Below are positions 6,153 through 15,561 of a stretch of 42,669 nt of DNA, piece by piece; positions within the stretch are counted from its first letter, which is position 1; every line of letters starts with the position of its first letter. The DNA lies in contig JAFGDT010000102.1 in assembly GCA_016931965.1 (NCBI GenBank), forward strand, positions 1 to 42,669, written 5' to 3'. The notes under the pieces were generated by a model. The model saw nothing but the letters and a program-made list of their open reading frames with translations. It searched no databases and had not been told where the DNA came from. A program made the translations under genes and the position numbers. Source of the DNA: a bacterium. GTDB taxonomy: Bacteria > Zhuqueibacterota > QNDG01 > DSAB01.

Positions 6153-8711
6153 TTATTCATACCGCAAACATTCAACAATATTGGAACGCATGGCTCGAAT
6201 GGCAGGCATGATGCCGGCAAAAAAACCGGCTCCTACCAAGAAAAATACAGCAATAAAAGAGACAGATAAAGAATTTTGGGGGGCAAAAAGCATCAACAGT
6301 TGCTCATTTTGGCGACGCAATGTTTCGATCAGCGTATTTAAACCGGAATTGAGTCCCCATCCCACGAAAAACCCAAGAACACCACCCAGTAGAGTCACAA
6401 TAAGCGCCTCGATTAAAAATTGCTGAAAAATATGTTTTCGAAAAGCGCCAACAGCCCTTCGTATCCCAATTTCCCGTAAACGCTGCGTCACAATAAAAAA
6501 CATAATATTCATCACGCCCACTGCTCCGATAATCAGTGTGACGACCCCTACACCACCCAGAAAGAGCTGAAGACCAAGGACAATGGGGCCGATAAATTCG
6601 GTTCCTTCAAGCAAACTGTTCATCCAGATGGCATCTCTATCGTCCGGATCGAATTGATGCAATGTGGCCAAGTGATATCGGATCTCCTTCTCTGTTTGTA
6701 AATAGCGATTCTTATCAACCGGAGATATGAGCAATCTTGAATAATATCGATCGCCGCTGAAATCCTGGAATGCAGTGGAAATGGGAATAAACGCCTTTTC
6801 ATCATCAAGAGAATCAAATATCGATAATTGGGTCCCTTTTGCTCTGGCGCTGCCAACCACCGTATAGCGAATGCCTTTAATTTTTATACTTTTTCCGACG
6901 ATATTTTCATTAGCATGGCCAAAGAGACGCTCCTTGATGGTCGCTCCCAAGAAACAGACACGTCGGTTTTCGTTAATATCTCCCTGATTGATAAATCTCC
7001 CTTCAGCAATTTGATAATTTCGCATATTCAGGGTTTCAGGAATGACACCTAATGTGTGCACGGCACGGTTTTCATTGGCATATTTATAAACAGGCCGGTT
7101 ACAATCAAATTCCGGAATGGCCTCTTCGATTTCATTTGCATAGGTCAGAAGACTATGGATGTCTTGATCTGTAAATCTTACCTGTCTGCCGGTTTGAAAA
7201 TTGCCTTTCTGACTCTTGATCCGGCCGGGATAAACAAAAATGAGTTTCTCTCCCATCTTCCCGAATTCACGGTTGAAGAATCCTTGAAATCCCGCACCAA
7301 ATCCCATTAAAACAATAACTGCGGCAATACCCCAAAAAATACCGAAAGTTGTGAGAAATGTCCGTGATTTGCTCGTTCGCATTTCAAGAAATGCCTGACC
7401 GACAAGTTCACCCATCAATGTTTTTGAAATCCAGAGCGGTTTTGGCATTTTGGTTCCGGCACTTAACTCTCCACGATCATACTGTAATGCCTGAACCGGT
7501 TGTAAATTGGCAGCATTTTTGGCTGGAATATACCCTGAAATCACACCCGTAAGCATCAATACCACAACAACAACCAGCGATAATAGAACCGAATTTTGAG
7601 GGATCGGAACAGAAGGAGGCAGAGGCAGCAAATGGATACCTCCCAAGAGTGCGGAACCCAATAAAAATCCAATCGCACCTCCAAAAGACGTGATGACAAG
7701 ACCCTCTGCGAGAAATTGGATGCGGATATCGCGCTTTTTGGCCCCTACCGATTTTCGAATGCCAATTTCGCGGGTTCTCTCCTGAACAGAAGCAAACATA
7801 ATATTCATGACACCCACACCACCAATCAGAAGCGTGACGATGCCGATTAATCCCAATAGAATATTCAATCCAAGCGTTAAGAGATCCAACATCCTTTCAA
7901 AGAAAGCAAATTCCAAAAGAAAAAGGGCTTCCGGATCTTCAGGATCGTAATGATGACGCTCGGCCATGACCTGCCGGATTTCTGCCGTTGCCTGGCTGGT
8001 ATTTATCCCTTCTTTGGCCTTGACAAATATGATATCCAGGCTCCGGCCATCTCCCCACAACTGTTGTGCTGTACTCAAAGGAACGAGCACTTGATCGTCG
8101 TGACGTGAATTGATTTGAGACATTTGAAGTTTTTTATCAACAGCGATCCCGACAATCTCGAAAGTGATCCCATTGATTCTGATTCTTTCTCCAACCGGTG
8201 ACGCATCAATCCCAAATAGCTGTTCTTTGACATTGTTGCCGATAAAGGCAAAACGCCTTCTGTTTTCGACATCTTCTGATGTAATAAACCGCCCTTTATC
8301 AATAACCCAATTGTTCATTTCTTTGGCAACAGGTGTGACGCCTCGGATATTGTAACTGCGGAATTCGTTTCCATATTTCACATGATACCACCGGCTGATC
8401 TGGGGATTGATCTCATCAACTGAAGGACACAGCATCGAAATCACTTCGATATCTTCGATATCGGGTACAACCGGACGTCCTGCTTTATACCCCCCCACAC
8501 CTGTGGATGTATGACCTCCAGAGAAAAAAATCAAATCTTCACCAATCTGGCTCATTCCAGTCTGCATCATCTGCCGGAATCCGAATCCCCAGCCCAGCAG
8601 TATCATGATGGCCATAATGCCCCAGACAATACCGAAAAGGGTCAGTACACTTCTGAGTTTGTTCGCCTTTAAATCAGAATAGGCTTGTTTTATAATTTCC
8701 AGCAGTTGCAT
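6153..8711 (-). CDS. Fused tandem MacB/FtsX-type permease (two units in one chain)
   Basis: The 852-residue protein is two complete permeases joined head to tail. Unit 1 (about 1-413) has a first helix LTLFGIVWGIMAIMILLGWG, a periplasmic domain, three helices with the coupling segment SVQERTREIGIRKSVGAKKR and the usual end AANLQPVQALQYD. A linker of about 25 residues follows (including KMPKPLWISKTLMGE). Unit 2 starts near 440 (LTTFGIFWGIAAVIVLMGFG), contains the second coupling segment TQRLREIGIRRAVGAFRK and ends IRAMRSNIVECLRYE. Normal MacB-like permeases dimerise from separate chains of about 400 residues. There is no Walker A or ABC signature anywhere in it. It starts 12 bases after the adaptor gene 8724-9863 and has a weak ribosome-binding site, so translational coupling is likely. 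Confidence 0.92.
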   Translation of the reverse strand: MQLLEIIKQAYSDLKANKLRSVLTLFGIVWGIMAIMILLGWGFGFRQMMQTGMSQIGEDLIFFSGGHTSTGVGGYKAGRPVVPDIEDIEVISMLCPSVDEINPQISRWYHVKYGNEFRSYNIRGVTPVAKEMNNWVIDKGRFITSEDVENRRRFAFIGNNVKEQLFGIDASPVGERIRINGITFEIVGIAVDKKLQMSQINSRHDDQVLVPLSTAQQLWGDGRSLDIIFVKAKEGINTSQATAEIRQVMAERHHYDPEDPEALFLLEFAFFERMLDLLTLGLNILLGLIGIVTLLIGGVGVMNIMFASVQERTREIGIRKSVGAKKRDIRIQFLAEGLVITSFGGAIGFLLGSALLGGIHLLPLPPSVPIPQNSVLLSLVVVVVLMLTGVISGYIPAKNAANLQPVQALQYDRGELSAGTKMPKPLWISKTLMGELVGQAFLEMRTSKSRTFLTTFGIFWGIAAVIVLMGFGAGFQGFFNREFGKMGEKLIFVYPGRIKSQKGNFQTGRQVRFTDQDIHSLLTYANEIEEAIPEFDCNRPVYKYANENRAVHTLGVIPETLNMRNYQIAEGRFINQGDINENRRVCFLGATIKERLFGHANENIVGKSIKIKGIRYTVVGSARAKGTQLSIFDSLDDEKAFIPISTAFQDFSGDRYYSRLLISPVDKNRYLQTEKEIRYHLATLHQFDPDDRDAIWMNSLLEGTEFIGPIVLGLQLFLGGVGVVTLIIGAVGVMNIMFFIVTQRLREIGIRRAVGAFRKHIFQQFLIEALIVTLLGGVLGFFVGWGLNSGLNTLIETLRRQNEQLLMLFAPQNSLSVSFIAVFFLVGAGFFAGIMPAIRAMRSNIVECLRYE

Positions 8712-8723
8712 GATATCATTTTT

Positions 8724-9863
8724 TTATTGGGGTAAAATAACCACGTCGCCTTCTTCAAGTCCCGTCAGCACTTCCGTCCGGATCCCATCGGAGATTCCCT
8801 TCAAAATATCCACCTGACGCCTTCCCTCTTCTAACAATTCATCTTGTACTTCAACATAGGTTCTGTCACCCTCATAATGAATGGCTCCTTCGGGAACAAC
8901 CAGAACGTCCGTCTGTTCTTGAAGAATGATTTCCGCATCCGCCGACATACCCACTTTCAGTTTATCTGAGTTATCTTCGATGATCGCTCTGATTTCAAAA
9001 TTAACAATATCCTCTTCTTCTCTTCCCAGCGGGCTGATCATGGTCAGTTGTGCTAAAAAAGGCTGATCGGGAAAGGTTTCAACAAAAATACGGGTCGGCA
9101 GACCGAGAGAGACTTTTCCGATATCGGCCTCATCCACATCACCCCGAAAATGCTTTTCAGAAACATCGGCCAGCGTCATGATCACCGTGCCGCCAAAAGC
9201 GGAGGTCATGGGGATGACGGCGCTGCCCTGATCGGTATCGCGAGACAAAACAATGCCCTCGATTGGAGCAATAATGGTCATACTGGCAAGTGCTTCCTCC
9301 GTTTCTTTGGCAATTTGGACCCGGTCTTCTTGAGTCAACTCGATTTCATCTGCAAGTGCGGTGACATTGAGTCCCTGTTCCAACACCTTCATTTGCGCCA
9401 TTGCTGCATAAAATCGGGCTTTTGCTGAGAAATAGTATACGGATGCCTCATCAAATTCATCGGGCGATATCAGATTCTCTTTCATCAATTCTTCTGCTCG
9501 CCGATATCGTTTTTCAGACACCTCTTTCTCATAAGCCGCAATTTTCACTTCACTGCGCGCCTGAACCATTTCAATGGGAGTTGTACCAGGGATGACTTCG
9601 ACCAACTTTTGACCGGCTTTCACAAAATCGCCTTCCTCCACAAAAAACTGCTTGACCAGGCCCCCTATCTTGGATTTGATTTCGGCTTTATACAGTGGTT
9701 CTATCTTCCCGGTGGCAATCACGGTTCGCGCCACATCACTGCGCTCCACAACGGCCGTGTTCAATGAACTTCTGCCTCCTTGTTGTGAACAGCTCTTGAG
9801 AGAGACAAAAAGAAGCAAAATAACAATCACGATGCCAACAACAATGAAAATGATTTTTTTCAT
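8724..9863 (-). CDS. Membrane-fusion protein (HlyD/MacA-type periplasmic adaptor)
   Basis: A 379-residue adaptor beginning MKKIIFIVVGIVIVILLLF, an uncleaved anchor or signal peptide. The following LKSC is a poor lipobox because of Lys at -2. Lipoyl halves are visible (GKIEPLYKAEIKSKIGGLV with EEGDFVKAGQKLVEV, and later IIAPIEGIVLSRDTDQGS), flanking an Ala/Glu-rich helical hairpin; barrel and membrane-proximal domains follow to the end EEGDVVILPQ. The ATG at 9863 is chosen over an upstream GTG at 9905 because GGGGAA stands about nine bases before it and the anchor then begins directly. It heads the first efflux unit with the fused permease. Its ATPase partner is missing from the window. Confidence 0.9.
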   Translation of the reverse strand: MKKIIFIVVGIVIVILLLFVSLKSCSQQGGRSSLNTAVVERSDVARTVIATGKIEPLYKAEIKSKIGGLVKQFFVEEGDFVKAGQKLVEVIPGTTPIEMVQARSEVKIAAYEKEVSEKRYRRAEELMKENLISPDEFDEASVYYFSAKARFYAAMAQMKVLEQGLNVTALADEIELTQEDRVQIAKETEEALASMTIIAPIEGIVLSRDTDQGSAVIPMTSAFGGTVIMTLADVSEKHFRGDVDEADIGKVSLGLPTRIFVETFPDQPFLAQLTMISPLGREEEDIVNFEIRAIIEDNSDKLKVGMSADAEIILQEQTDVLVVPEGAIHYEGDRTYVEVQDELLEEGRRQVDILKGISDGIRTEVLTGLEEGDVVILPQ

Positions 9864-9955
9864 GATTTGTATTCCCCGTTTATTGGTTGGATGAATTGAT
9901 TCCACTCAATTCATATTACGAAATTTTGGCACACAGGGTTGCCCGACAACCGAAA

Positions 9956-11029
9956 TTATAAAAACCGAGCTTGAATAATATCTCTGATCTGTTCGCCCGC
10001 ATTTCCATTGCCAAATAGAGTCCGCTGCTTTGAATGGGGGGCAAATGCATGTATCGCCTGGAGTATTTTCTCTTTATCCGCACCCACCAGAATATTCCAG
10101 GAATCCTGAACGGTCTCGATCCATTCTGTCTCTTCCCGAAACGTGATACAGGGAACTTGATAAAAGTAAGCCTCTTTTTGAACACCGCCCGAATCGGTTA
10201 GAATTTTTCTGGCATTCTTTTCAAGTTGAATCATATCCAAGAAACCAACCGGTTCTGACATGATGATGTTTTTTGCCTCTTTTAATGTTTCCATCAAACC
10301 ATATGCCTGCAGTGATTTTTTAGTGCGGGGATGAATCGGAAAAACGATGAGTTCTCTCGATTCAACAAGTGCTTCAACAATCGTTTTCAAATGATCTTTG
10401 CAGTCCGTATTCTCTGCCCTGTGCAGTGTACATAAATGGTAATCTTTTTTCTCGACTTTTAAATCGGACAATACCGTTGCATACTTTTCCGAATCATTGG
10501 CAAATCGGAGCACAGCATCAAACATCACATCACCGGTCAGGTGAACGTCCTGCATAATGCCTTCTTTTCTGAGGTTATCCACAGCCGTTTGGGTTGGACA
10601 GAAGTAAAAATCCGAACCATGATCGGTTAACAGCCTGTTGATTTCCTCTGGCATGTTTCGATTATAACTTCTCAAACCGGCCTCCACATGCCCGACCGGT
10701 ATATTCAATTTCACAGCCGAAAGCATGCCCGCCAGCGTGGAATTCGTGTCGCCATAAACCAGAACCAGATCGGGTTTTTGCTCGACGAGCACCTTTTCCA
10801 ACCTTTCCAGGATTAAACCGGTCTGGACACCATGACTCCCCGAACCAACTCCAAGATCACAGTCGGGACGAGAAATGCCGAGATCATTGAAAAATATATA
10901 AGACATGCCGTTATCATAATGCTGACCCGTGTGGACAAGTGTATGATGTAAGATGTTTTTTAAGACCCGACTGACAACAGCGGCTTTGATAAATTGCGGT
11001 CTGGTACCGACAACAGATAGCGTTTTCAT
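9956..11029 (-). CDS. wecB: UDP-N-acetylglucosamine 2-epimerase (non-hydrolysing)
   Basis: A 357-residue cytoplasmic enzyme that converts UDP-GlcNAc to UDP-ManNAc, a precursor for surface polysaccharides. The family signatures are plain: N-terminal VVGTRPQFIKAA, VHTGQHYD, VLVYGDTNSTLAG, GHVEAGLRSYNRNMPEEINR, DVHLTGDVMFDA and the C-terminal LTDSGGVQKEAYF. Length and motif order match WecB/MnaA. The ATG at 11029 follows AGGGG by five bases; a GTG just before it is an alternative. It is the last gene of the polysaccharide cluster, after a gap of about 160 bases. No UDP-ManNAc dehydrogenase (WecC) gene was found in the window. Confidence 0.93.
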   Translation of the reverse strand: MKTLSVVGTRPQFIKAAVVSRVLKNILHHTLVHTGQHYDNGMSYIFFNDLGISRPDCDLGVGSGSHGVQTGLILERLEKVLVEQKPDLVLVYGDTNSTLAGMLSAVKLNIPVGHVEAGLRSYNRNMPEEINRLLTDHGSDFYFCPTQTAVDNLRKEGIMQDVHLTGDVMFDAVLRFANDSEKYATVLSDLKVEKKDYHLCTLHRAENTDCKDHLKTIVEALVESRELIVFPIHPRTKKSLQAYGLMETLKEAKNIIMSEPVGFLDMIQLEKNARKILTDSGGVQKEAYFYQVPCITFREETEWIETVQDSWNILVGADKEKILQAIHAFAPHSKQRTLFGNGNAGEQIRDIIQARFL

Positions 11030-11188
11030 CACTGCCCCTAAGGGTGATTGTGTTTTGTATATTGATAACTGGTTTTACTTTGGGAAATGACCCAATGAGA
11101 AGCATGATACATTCTTCTCATCAGAATTGATTCCATTTGGTTCCGATCGCTTTACAACATCTTCCAATTGGCAGATTCACTGATTTGA

Positions 11189-12307
11189 TCAATGAATTGA
11201 CTTCCCCTCAACATGGTTTTTCTTTTGCTTACCCGTAGCGATTAAAATCGTGATCAGCACATAGATCGTAATCGCCTGGATTAAAATAATAATATTTGCG
11301 CCAACAGAAACATAGGGCAATAACAGGGCGATGATGCCCACACAAAAGCAAACGAGATAGATGTAAACAACAGCTCCGCGATAGGTCATACCCAGGTCAA
11401 CCAGCCTGTGTGAAAAATGTTTTTTATCACCGATAAATAAGGGCCTTTTTTCTTTCCATCGAATGAATACAACAGAAAAAGTATCATACAAAGGAATGCT
11501 CAGTATGAGTATTGGCATGATCACAGGAATGGTTGAAACGCTCTCCTCGACTACATATGATCCTGTTGCTGTTAAAGTGCCAAATAAGTATCCAAGAAAC
11601 AGGCTGCCGCTGTCCCCCATAAACAATTTTGACGGATGAAAATTATAAAATAAAAATCCCAGACAACTGCCTGTCAATGCAGCCAGTATAAATGCAAAAA
11701 ATACTTGACCCTGTAAAACGGCTACAACAAAAAGAAGTCCGCCACAAATAAAAGATATGCCGCTTGCAAGACCATCCATATTATCAAGCAAATTGAAACC
11801 ATTGGTTATGCCCATTATCCAAACAACCGTGACGACAATATCCAACAGTTGAGTTGGCATAAAACTGATCCGGACACCACCGAGGACGACTGAAGAAATA
11901 ACAGCAAATTGAACGATAAATTTGAATCGATAAGACAACCGTCCTTTCAAAATATCATCAACCAATCCCAGCAGGTGGATCAGAAAACCGCCCGCGAGAA
12001 TCAGTACCAATTTCGGTAATACGGAACGAAGCAGGGGGAAAAGATCGACAACATTTGAAAAATGGTCTTGGAACCAGTGTGAAGAGGAAAAAACATAGAG
12101 GATGACGATATCCCCCCCAACAGTCAGCAACAAACCAATAACAATGCCCACCCCTCCCATCAATGGCTTTGGAGCATGATGTATTTTTCGATCCCCCGGA
12201 TGATCTACAATCTGCCATCTTTTTGCCAATCGAATGAGACAGGGTGTAACGAAAAGTGTCACAGCCAGTGTTTGAAAAAAAACAATGGCATAATAAACAG
12301 TTCGCAT
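11189..12307 (-). CDS. Undecaprenyl-phosphate GlcNAc-1-phosphate transferase (WecA/TagO-type)
   Basis: A 372-residue polytopic membrane protein of the MraY/WecA family that starts glycan synthesis by moving a sugar-1-phosphate from a UDP-sugar to undecaprenyl phosphate. Diagnostic motifs are present in order: HHAPKPLMGGVG, LLGLVDDILKGRLSYRFK, TNGFNLLDNMDGLASG, NFHPSKLFMGDSGSLFLGY (catalytic Asp residues) and the WecA/TagO-type loop GDKKHFSHRL. About ten membrane segments can be counted. Lacking MraY's long insertions and sitting among glycosyltransferase genes, it is most likely the initiating enzyme for the polysaccharide made by this cluster. GlcNAc as donor is inferred from family and from wecB next door. 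Confidence 0.9.
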   Translation of the reverse strand: MRTVYYAIVFFQTLAVTLFVTPCLIRLAKRWQIVDHPGDRKIHHAPKPLMGGVGIVIGLLLTVGGDIVILYVFSSSHWFQDHFSNVVDLFPLLRSVLPKLVLILAGGFLIHLLGLVDDILKGRLSYRFKFIVQFAVISSVVLGGVRISFMPTQLLDIVVTVVWIMGITNGFNLLDNMDGLASGISFICGGLLFVVAVLQGQVFFAFILAALTGSCLGFLFYNFHPSKLFMGDSGSLFLGYLFGTLTATGSYVVEESVSTIPVIMPILILSIPLYDTFSVVFIRWKEKRPLFIGDKKHFSHRLVDLGMTYRGAVVYIYLVCFCVGIIALLLPYVSVGANIIILIQAITIYVLITILIATGKQKKNHVEGKSIH

Positions 12308-12325
12308 CTTAAGTCCAATCCATTT

Positions 12326-13564
12326 TTATACAATTTCCATTAAAATATTTTCCAACTCTTTCGCCATTTGTCGACGAGAAAAATGGGTCACGACAAATTT
12401 TCTTCCGGCTTTTCCCATTTCACGGCATAAACGTTTTGATTTTTTCAAATGATGTATGGCTTGAATCAATTGCCCTTTATTTTCGGGCTCCGCATAAATG
12501 CCTGCTTTTGAATTTTCAACAATGTGACGCGCTTCCCCGTCCACACACAAAAGAACCGGTTTCTCACAGGCCATATAGGTGAACATTTTAACTGGCAATG
12601 TCCCCCGGCAAAAGGGTAATTTTTTTGTCGTCACCAATCCAATGTCAAAAGATCGGATGTATTGAGGAAGATCAACCTCCTGCAGTGATTCCAAAAACAG
12701 AGTATTCTTTAATCGATACCGACGAGCCAAATCAATGAGATACGCTTTCCTCACACCCTCTCCAATGAAAATAAACTTTATATCGGATTCATTCCTCAGG
12801 TCATTTGCAGCGTGGATGACAAATTCCAATCCGTGCATAAGTCCGTGCAACCCCGTATACATGATGGTAAAAGAGGAGGGAGAAATGCCGAGCCTGTTCA
12901 ACAGGGAAATGTTTCTTTCCCCGGGCCGATACAAATCCACATTCGCACCATTGTAAATCAATTCGATTTTATCCTTGGAAACAGACCGCTCTTTCAGGCC
13001 TTTTACAATGCCTTCTGTGACCCCGACAATCCGAACTGCGCGCCGATATAAAAATTTTTCTATTTTTTCTGAAATCCGGATAAACATCGGATTTTGAAGT
13101 TCTCCCAAAATCACTGCTGATTCCGGCCATAAATCCCTGACCTCCATGACAAAGGGTATCCCCTTCACCAGTCCAATCATAAAGCCGGATAATGCCACAA
13201 AAAGAGGAGGTGATGTGGCATAGACCACACCAATTTTTTTACACATCAGAATACCGATGATCATTGAGAGTATCATAAAACTTAAGTAAAAATATATCCG
13301 ATTCCAAAAATTTTTATTGGGCCTTACATAGACCCATGTTCGAATCACATCTATTCCCGAATGTGTTTCCCTCATAAACAGCTTAAACCGGTATGCGGGA
13401 GGGATAACGCCCTTGGGATGATTGGGAAATTCGGTTAAAACAGTAACACGATGCCCCATTCTTACAAGATGACTGGCCATTTCAAAAGCGCGGGTTTGGG
13501 TGGCACCTATCTCGGGTGGAAAATATTGTGATATATATAAAATATGTAATCGCTTATCTTTCAT
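12326..13564 (-). CDS. GT4-family glycosyltransferase (WbuB-like)
   Basis: A 412-residue GT-B glycosyltransferase. The N-terminus ISQYFPPEIGATQTRAFEM followed by GHRVTVLTEFPNHP is characteristic of WbuB/WbpI-neighbourhood enzymes of O-antigen and capsule clusters. A membrane-associating hydrophobic stretch (about 90-110, FMILSMIIGILMCKK) is typical of this group. The C-terminal donor-binding half starts near 205 with FTIMYTGLHG and carries FPIGEGVRK-like and GTLPVKMFTYMACEKPVL segments; the latter replaces the usual EX7E region. It probably adds the second or third sugar to the lipid-linked repeat on the cytoplasmic face. Donor and acceptor cannot be deduced. Confidence 0.88.
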   Translation of the reverse strand: MKDKRLHILYISQYFPPEIGATQTRAFEMASHLVRMGHRVTVLTEFPNHPKGVIPPAYRFKLFMRETHSGIDVIRTWVYVRPNKNFWNRIYFYLSFMILSMIIGILMCKKIGVVYATSPPLFVALSGFMIGLVKGIPFVMEVRDLWPESAVILGELQNPMFIRISEKIEKFLYRRAVRIVGVTEGIVKGLKERSVSKDKIELIYNGANVDLYRPGERNISLLNRLGISPSSFTIMYTGLHGLMHGLEFVIHAANDLRNESDIKFIFIGEGVRKAYLIDLARRYRLKNTLFLESLQEVDLPQYIRSFDIGLVTTKKLPFCRGTLPVKMFTYMACEKPVLLCVDGEARHIVENSKAGIYAEPENKGQLIQAIHHLKKSKRLCREMGKAGRKFVVTHFSRRQMAKELENILMEIV

Positions 13565-13591
13565 CAGATTAAATTTGACTTTGATTGCAAT

Positions 13592-14422
13592 TTATGATTT
13601 TCTGCACACGGCAATTTGTATAACGGCATCTTCCAGTTCATCCAGGCAAGAGGCTTCATGAACTTTGAGTTGATCGAGCAAACCGGGCATATCACTGTAT
13701 AGCCGAGGAGCGGCCAGCCGCCTGATCCTGTTGCGGACGAATCGCGGAAAAAGGGATCTCAATTTCAATCGGTCAATCCGCACAACAAAATAAAAAGGTT
13801 TCATGGATTGCAGCACATTTTTCCTTTGATAAAAAGGTTGGCAATCGGGAAAAACCCGACGAATCAGATCAAAAAATGCTTTCACTTCCATTTCATTGAT
13901 GTGGGTCGGATTGCGGGATATTTTACGGTTAACGCGACGATTCGGAGTTGAAATAATCAACACGCCCCCAGGTTTCAGAAGACGAAAAATCTCTTGTAAA
14001 AAAACCATTGCCTTCTCGGGGATGAGGTGTTCGAATGTTTCTATCGAAACGACGACATCGAAAGAACTGCTGGAAAAACCATTTTCTGTGACATCGGTCA
14101 GCAGGAAATTCAAATTTTTATTATGGTATCTTTGAACCGCATAACTTAGACTGTTCAAATCAATGTCGATGCCGATAACCCGTTTGGCTGTTTGAGTGAG
14201 GAAATAACTTCCAAAACCGATTCCACTTGCAGCATCCAATACCTGTTTACCTTCACAATACCGAGTGGCAAATAGATAAAGGGAGATGTAACAGATATAG
14301 CTATAATCGGACATCCCCTCTTTAAAATAGGACCAATCAGGTTTGATCGAACGAATCAAATCAACCAAAGAGGAATCAATAAAGGTTTCATTCCCGTCCG
14401 GGGATTCAGAAAAACAACCCAT
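13592..14422 (-). CDS. Class I SAM-dependent methyltransferase (type 11-like)
   Basis: A 276-residue methyltransferase. Motif I VLDAASGIGFGSYFL (about 73-87), motif II GIDIDLNSLSYA, motif IV-like FDVVVSIETFEHL and LKPGGVLIISTPN define the Rossmann fold. The C-terminal 90 residues are basic (LKLRSLFPRFVRNRIRRLA), possibly for membrane or acceptor contact. It sits between two glycosyltransferase genes, 11 bases from the next, so it probably methylates a sugar of the polysaccharide or caps its chain end; this is inference from position. Related enzymes also act on quinones or small metabolites. Confidence 0.8.
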   Translation of the reverse strand: MGCFSESPDGNETFIDSSLVDLIRSIKPDWSYFKEGMSDYSYICYISLYLFATRYCEGKQVLDAASGIGFGSYFLTQTAKRVIGIDIDLNSLSYAVQRYHNKNLNFLLTDVTENGFSSSSFDVVVSIETFEHLIPEKAMVFLQEIFRLLKPGGVLIISTPNRRVNRKISRNPTHINEMEVKAFFDLIRRVFPDCQPFYQRKNVLQSMKPFYFVVRIDRLKLRSLFPRFVRNRIRRLAAPRLYSDMPGLLDQLKVHEASCLDELEDAVIQIAVCRKS

Positions 14423-14433
14423 AATTCTCTACT

Positions 14434-15561
14434 CTAAGCAATAAGCTGCCTATAACAAGCAATTAATTTTTTCTCTTCATTCTCCCAGTTATATTGGTTC
14501 AAAACAGCGCGGTACCCGTTTTCACCCATCTCTTTCATTCGTTTCGGATTTTGATAAACACCGATAATCGCATCGGCAATGACCTGCGGAGACAAAGGAT
14601 CAACGACCACACCGCATTTTGTCTTTTTAACAATGGATTCCCAAAGAGGGAAATTGGAAACGACAACGGGTTTTTTGAATAACATATACTCGAACATTTT
14701 TGTGGGCAATGCATTTAGGTAATTGGGATCGGGATGAAGCAAACACAATCCAATATCCGAATGGGCAATGTGTTGTTGACCTTTTTCGAATGGTATCCTT
14801 CCCATGATTCCCACATGTTCCTTTAAATGATTCTTGTCGAGAAAACGCCGGCACTCATTCTCAAGTTCGTGTGGAATAAATGGACCGACAAGCTGTAACA
14901 AAACCGAAGGATATGATTCCTTTAATATCTTTACGGCAGAGAGCATCTCAAAAAGTCCCCTCTTTTTTCGGATCAGACCAATATAGATAAGCCTCGGTTT
15001 TCTTGTATTTAAGAATCCTTTTTTCTCTAACGACAATTTTGATGTAATAGGATAATTTCGAACAAGAACCTTCTTTCGACAAAAGGGAAGCAACAAAGGA
15101 ACAGCAATCACAGCTGTATCGATAAGGGGTGCAATACATTTTTCTACCATTCTTAATCCATATGCGATAAAGACTCTGAATATGTTTTTTCGCCACGATT
15201 TCCCCATTCCATGCTTTTTGACATCTTCATGGACATCATAAATGATTTTACTGCCTGTAATGAATTTAAGCAGCAATCCGATGAACAACAATTCCGGATC
15301 ATGAAAATGGTAAACATCTGCACGAACATGCAAGGCCTTTCGAAATGCCCATATGTCATTGATGATCCTCCCCGATCCTTGAGCATGTAACTTGGGCAGC
15401 GCAATGATGTGAACGCCTTGAACGGTCACATCACGGTGATATCGGCCAATCAGATGGGTTTCGAAACCTGCTTCAACCAGTGAAACACATTCCTTATGAA
15501 ATATTCGGACATCAAAAACAGGATGAACGGTTGTGATATGACAAACTTTAAATGGGTACAT
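14434..15561 (-). CDS. GT4-family glycosyltransferase
   Basis: A 375-residue GT-B enzyme. The N-terminal domain shows HITTVHPVFDVRIFHKE, DVYHFHDPELLFIG and KIIYDVHED, the pattern of capsule and spore-coat GT4 enzymes. The donor domain starts near 190 (RLIYIGLIRKKRGLFEML) and contains an EX7E-like region in ALPTKMFEYMLFKKPVV. It overlaps the start of the upstream flippase gene's end by 14 bases (15548-15561), which suggests translational coupling. Sugar specificity is unknown. Two glycosyltransferases plus the initiating transferase suggest a short repeat unit, perhaps three sugars. Confidence 0.87.
   Translation of the reverse strand: MYPFKVCHITTVHPVFDVRIFHKECVSLVEAGFETHLIGRYHRDVTVQGVHIIALPKLHAQGSGRIINDIWAFRKALHVRADVYHFHDPELLFIGLLLKFITGSKIIYDVHEDVKKHGMGKSWRKNIFRVFIAYGLRMVEKCIAPLIDTAVIAVPLLLPFCRKKVLVRNYPITSKLSLEKKGFLNTRKPRLIYIGLIRKKRGLFEMLSAVKILKESYPSVLLQLVGPFIPHELENECRRFLDKNHLKEHVGIMGRIPFEKGQQHIAHSDIGLCLLHPDPNYLNALPTKMFEYMLFKKPVVVSNFPLWESIVKKTKCGVVVDPLSPQVIADAIIGVYQNPKRMKEMGENGYRAVLNQYNWENEEKKLIACYRQLIA

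Noticed and set aside
9927..9942. A TGGCAC...TTGC string on the plus strand resembling a sigma-54 promoter
   Set aside because: The spacer is one base too long (GG and GC eleven apart) and no plus-strand gene lies downstream.
9933..9950. A GGTTG/CAACC hairpin after wecB as a terminator
   Set aside because: The stem is only five pairs and no T-run follows it in the direction of transcription.
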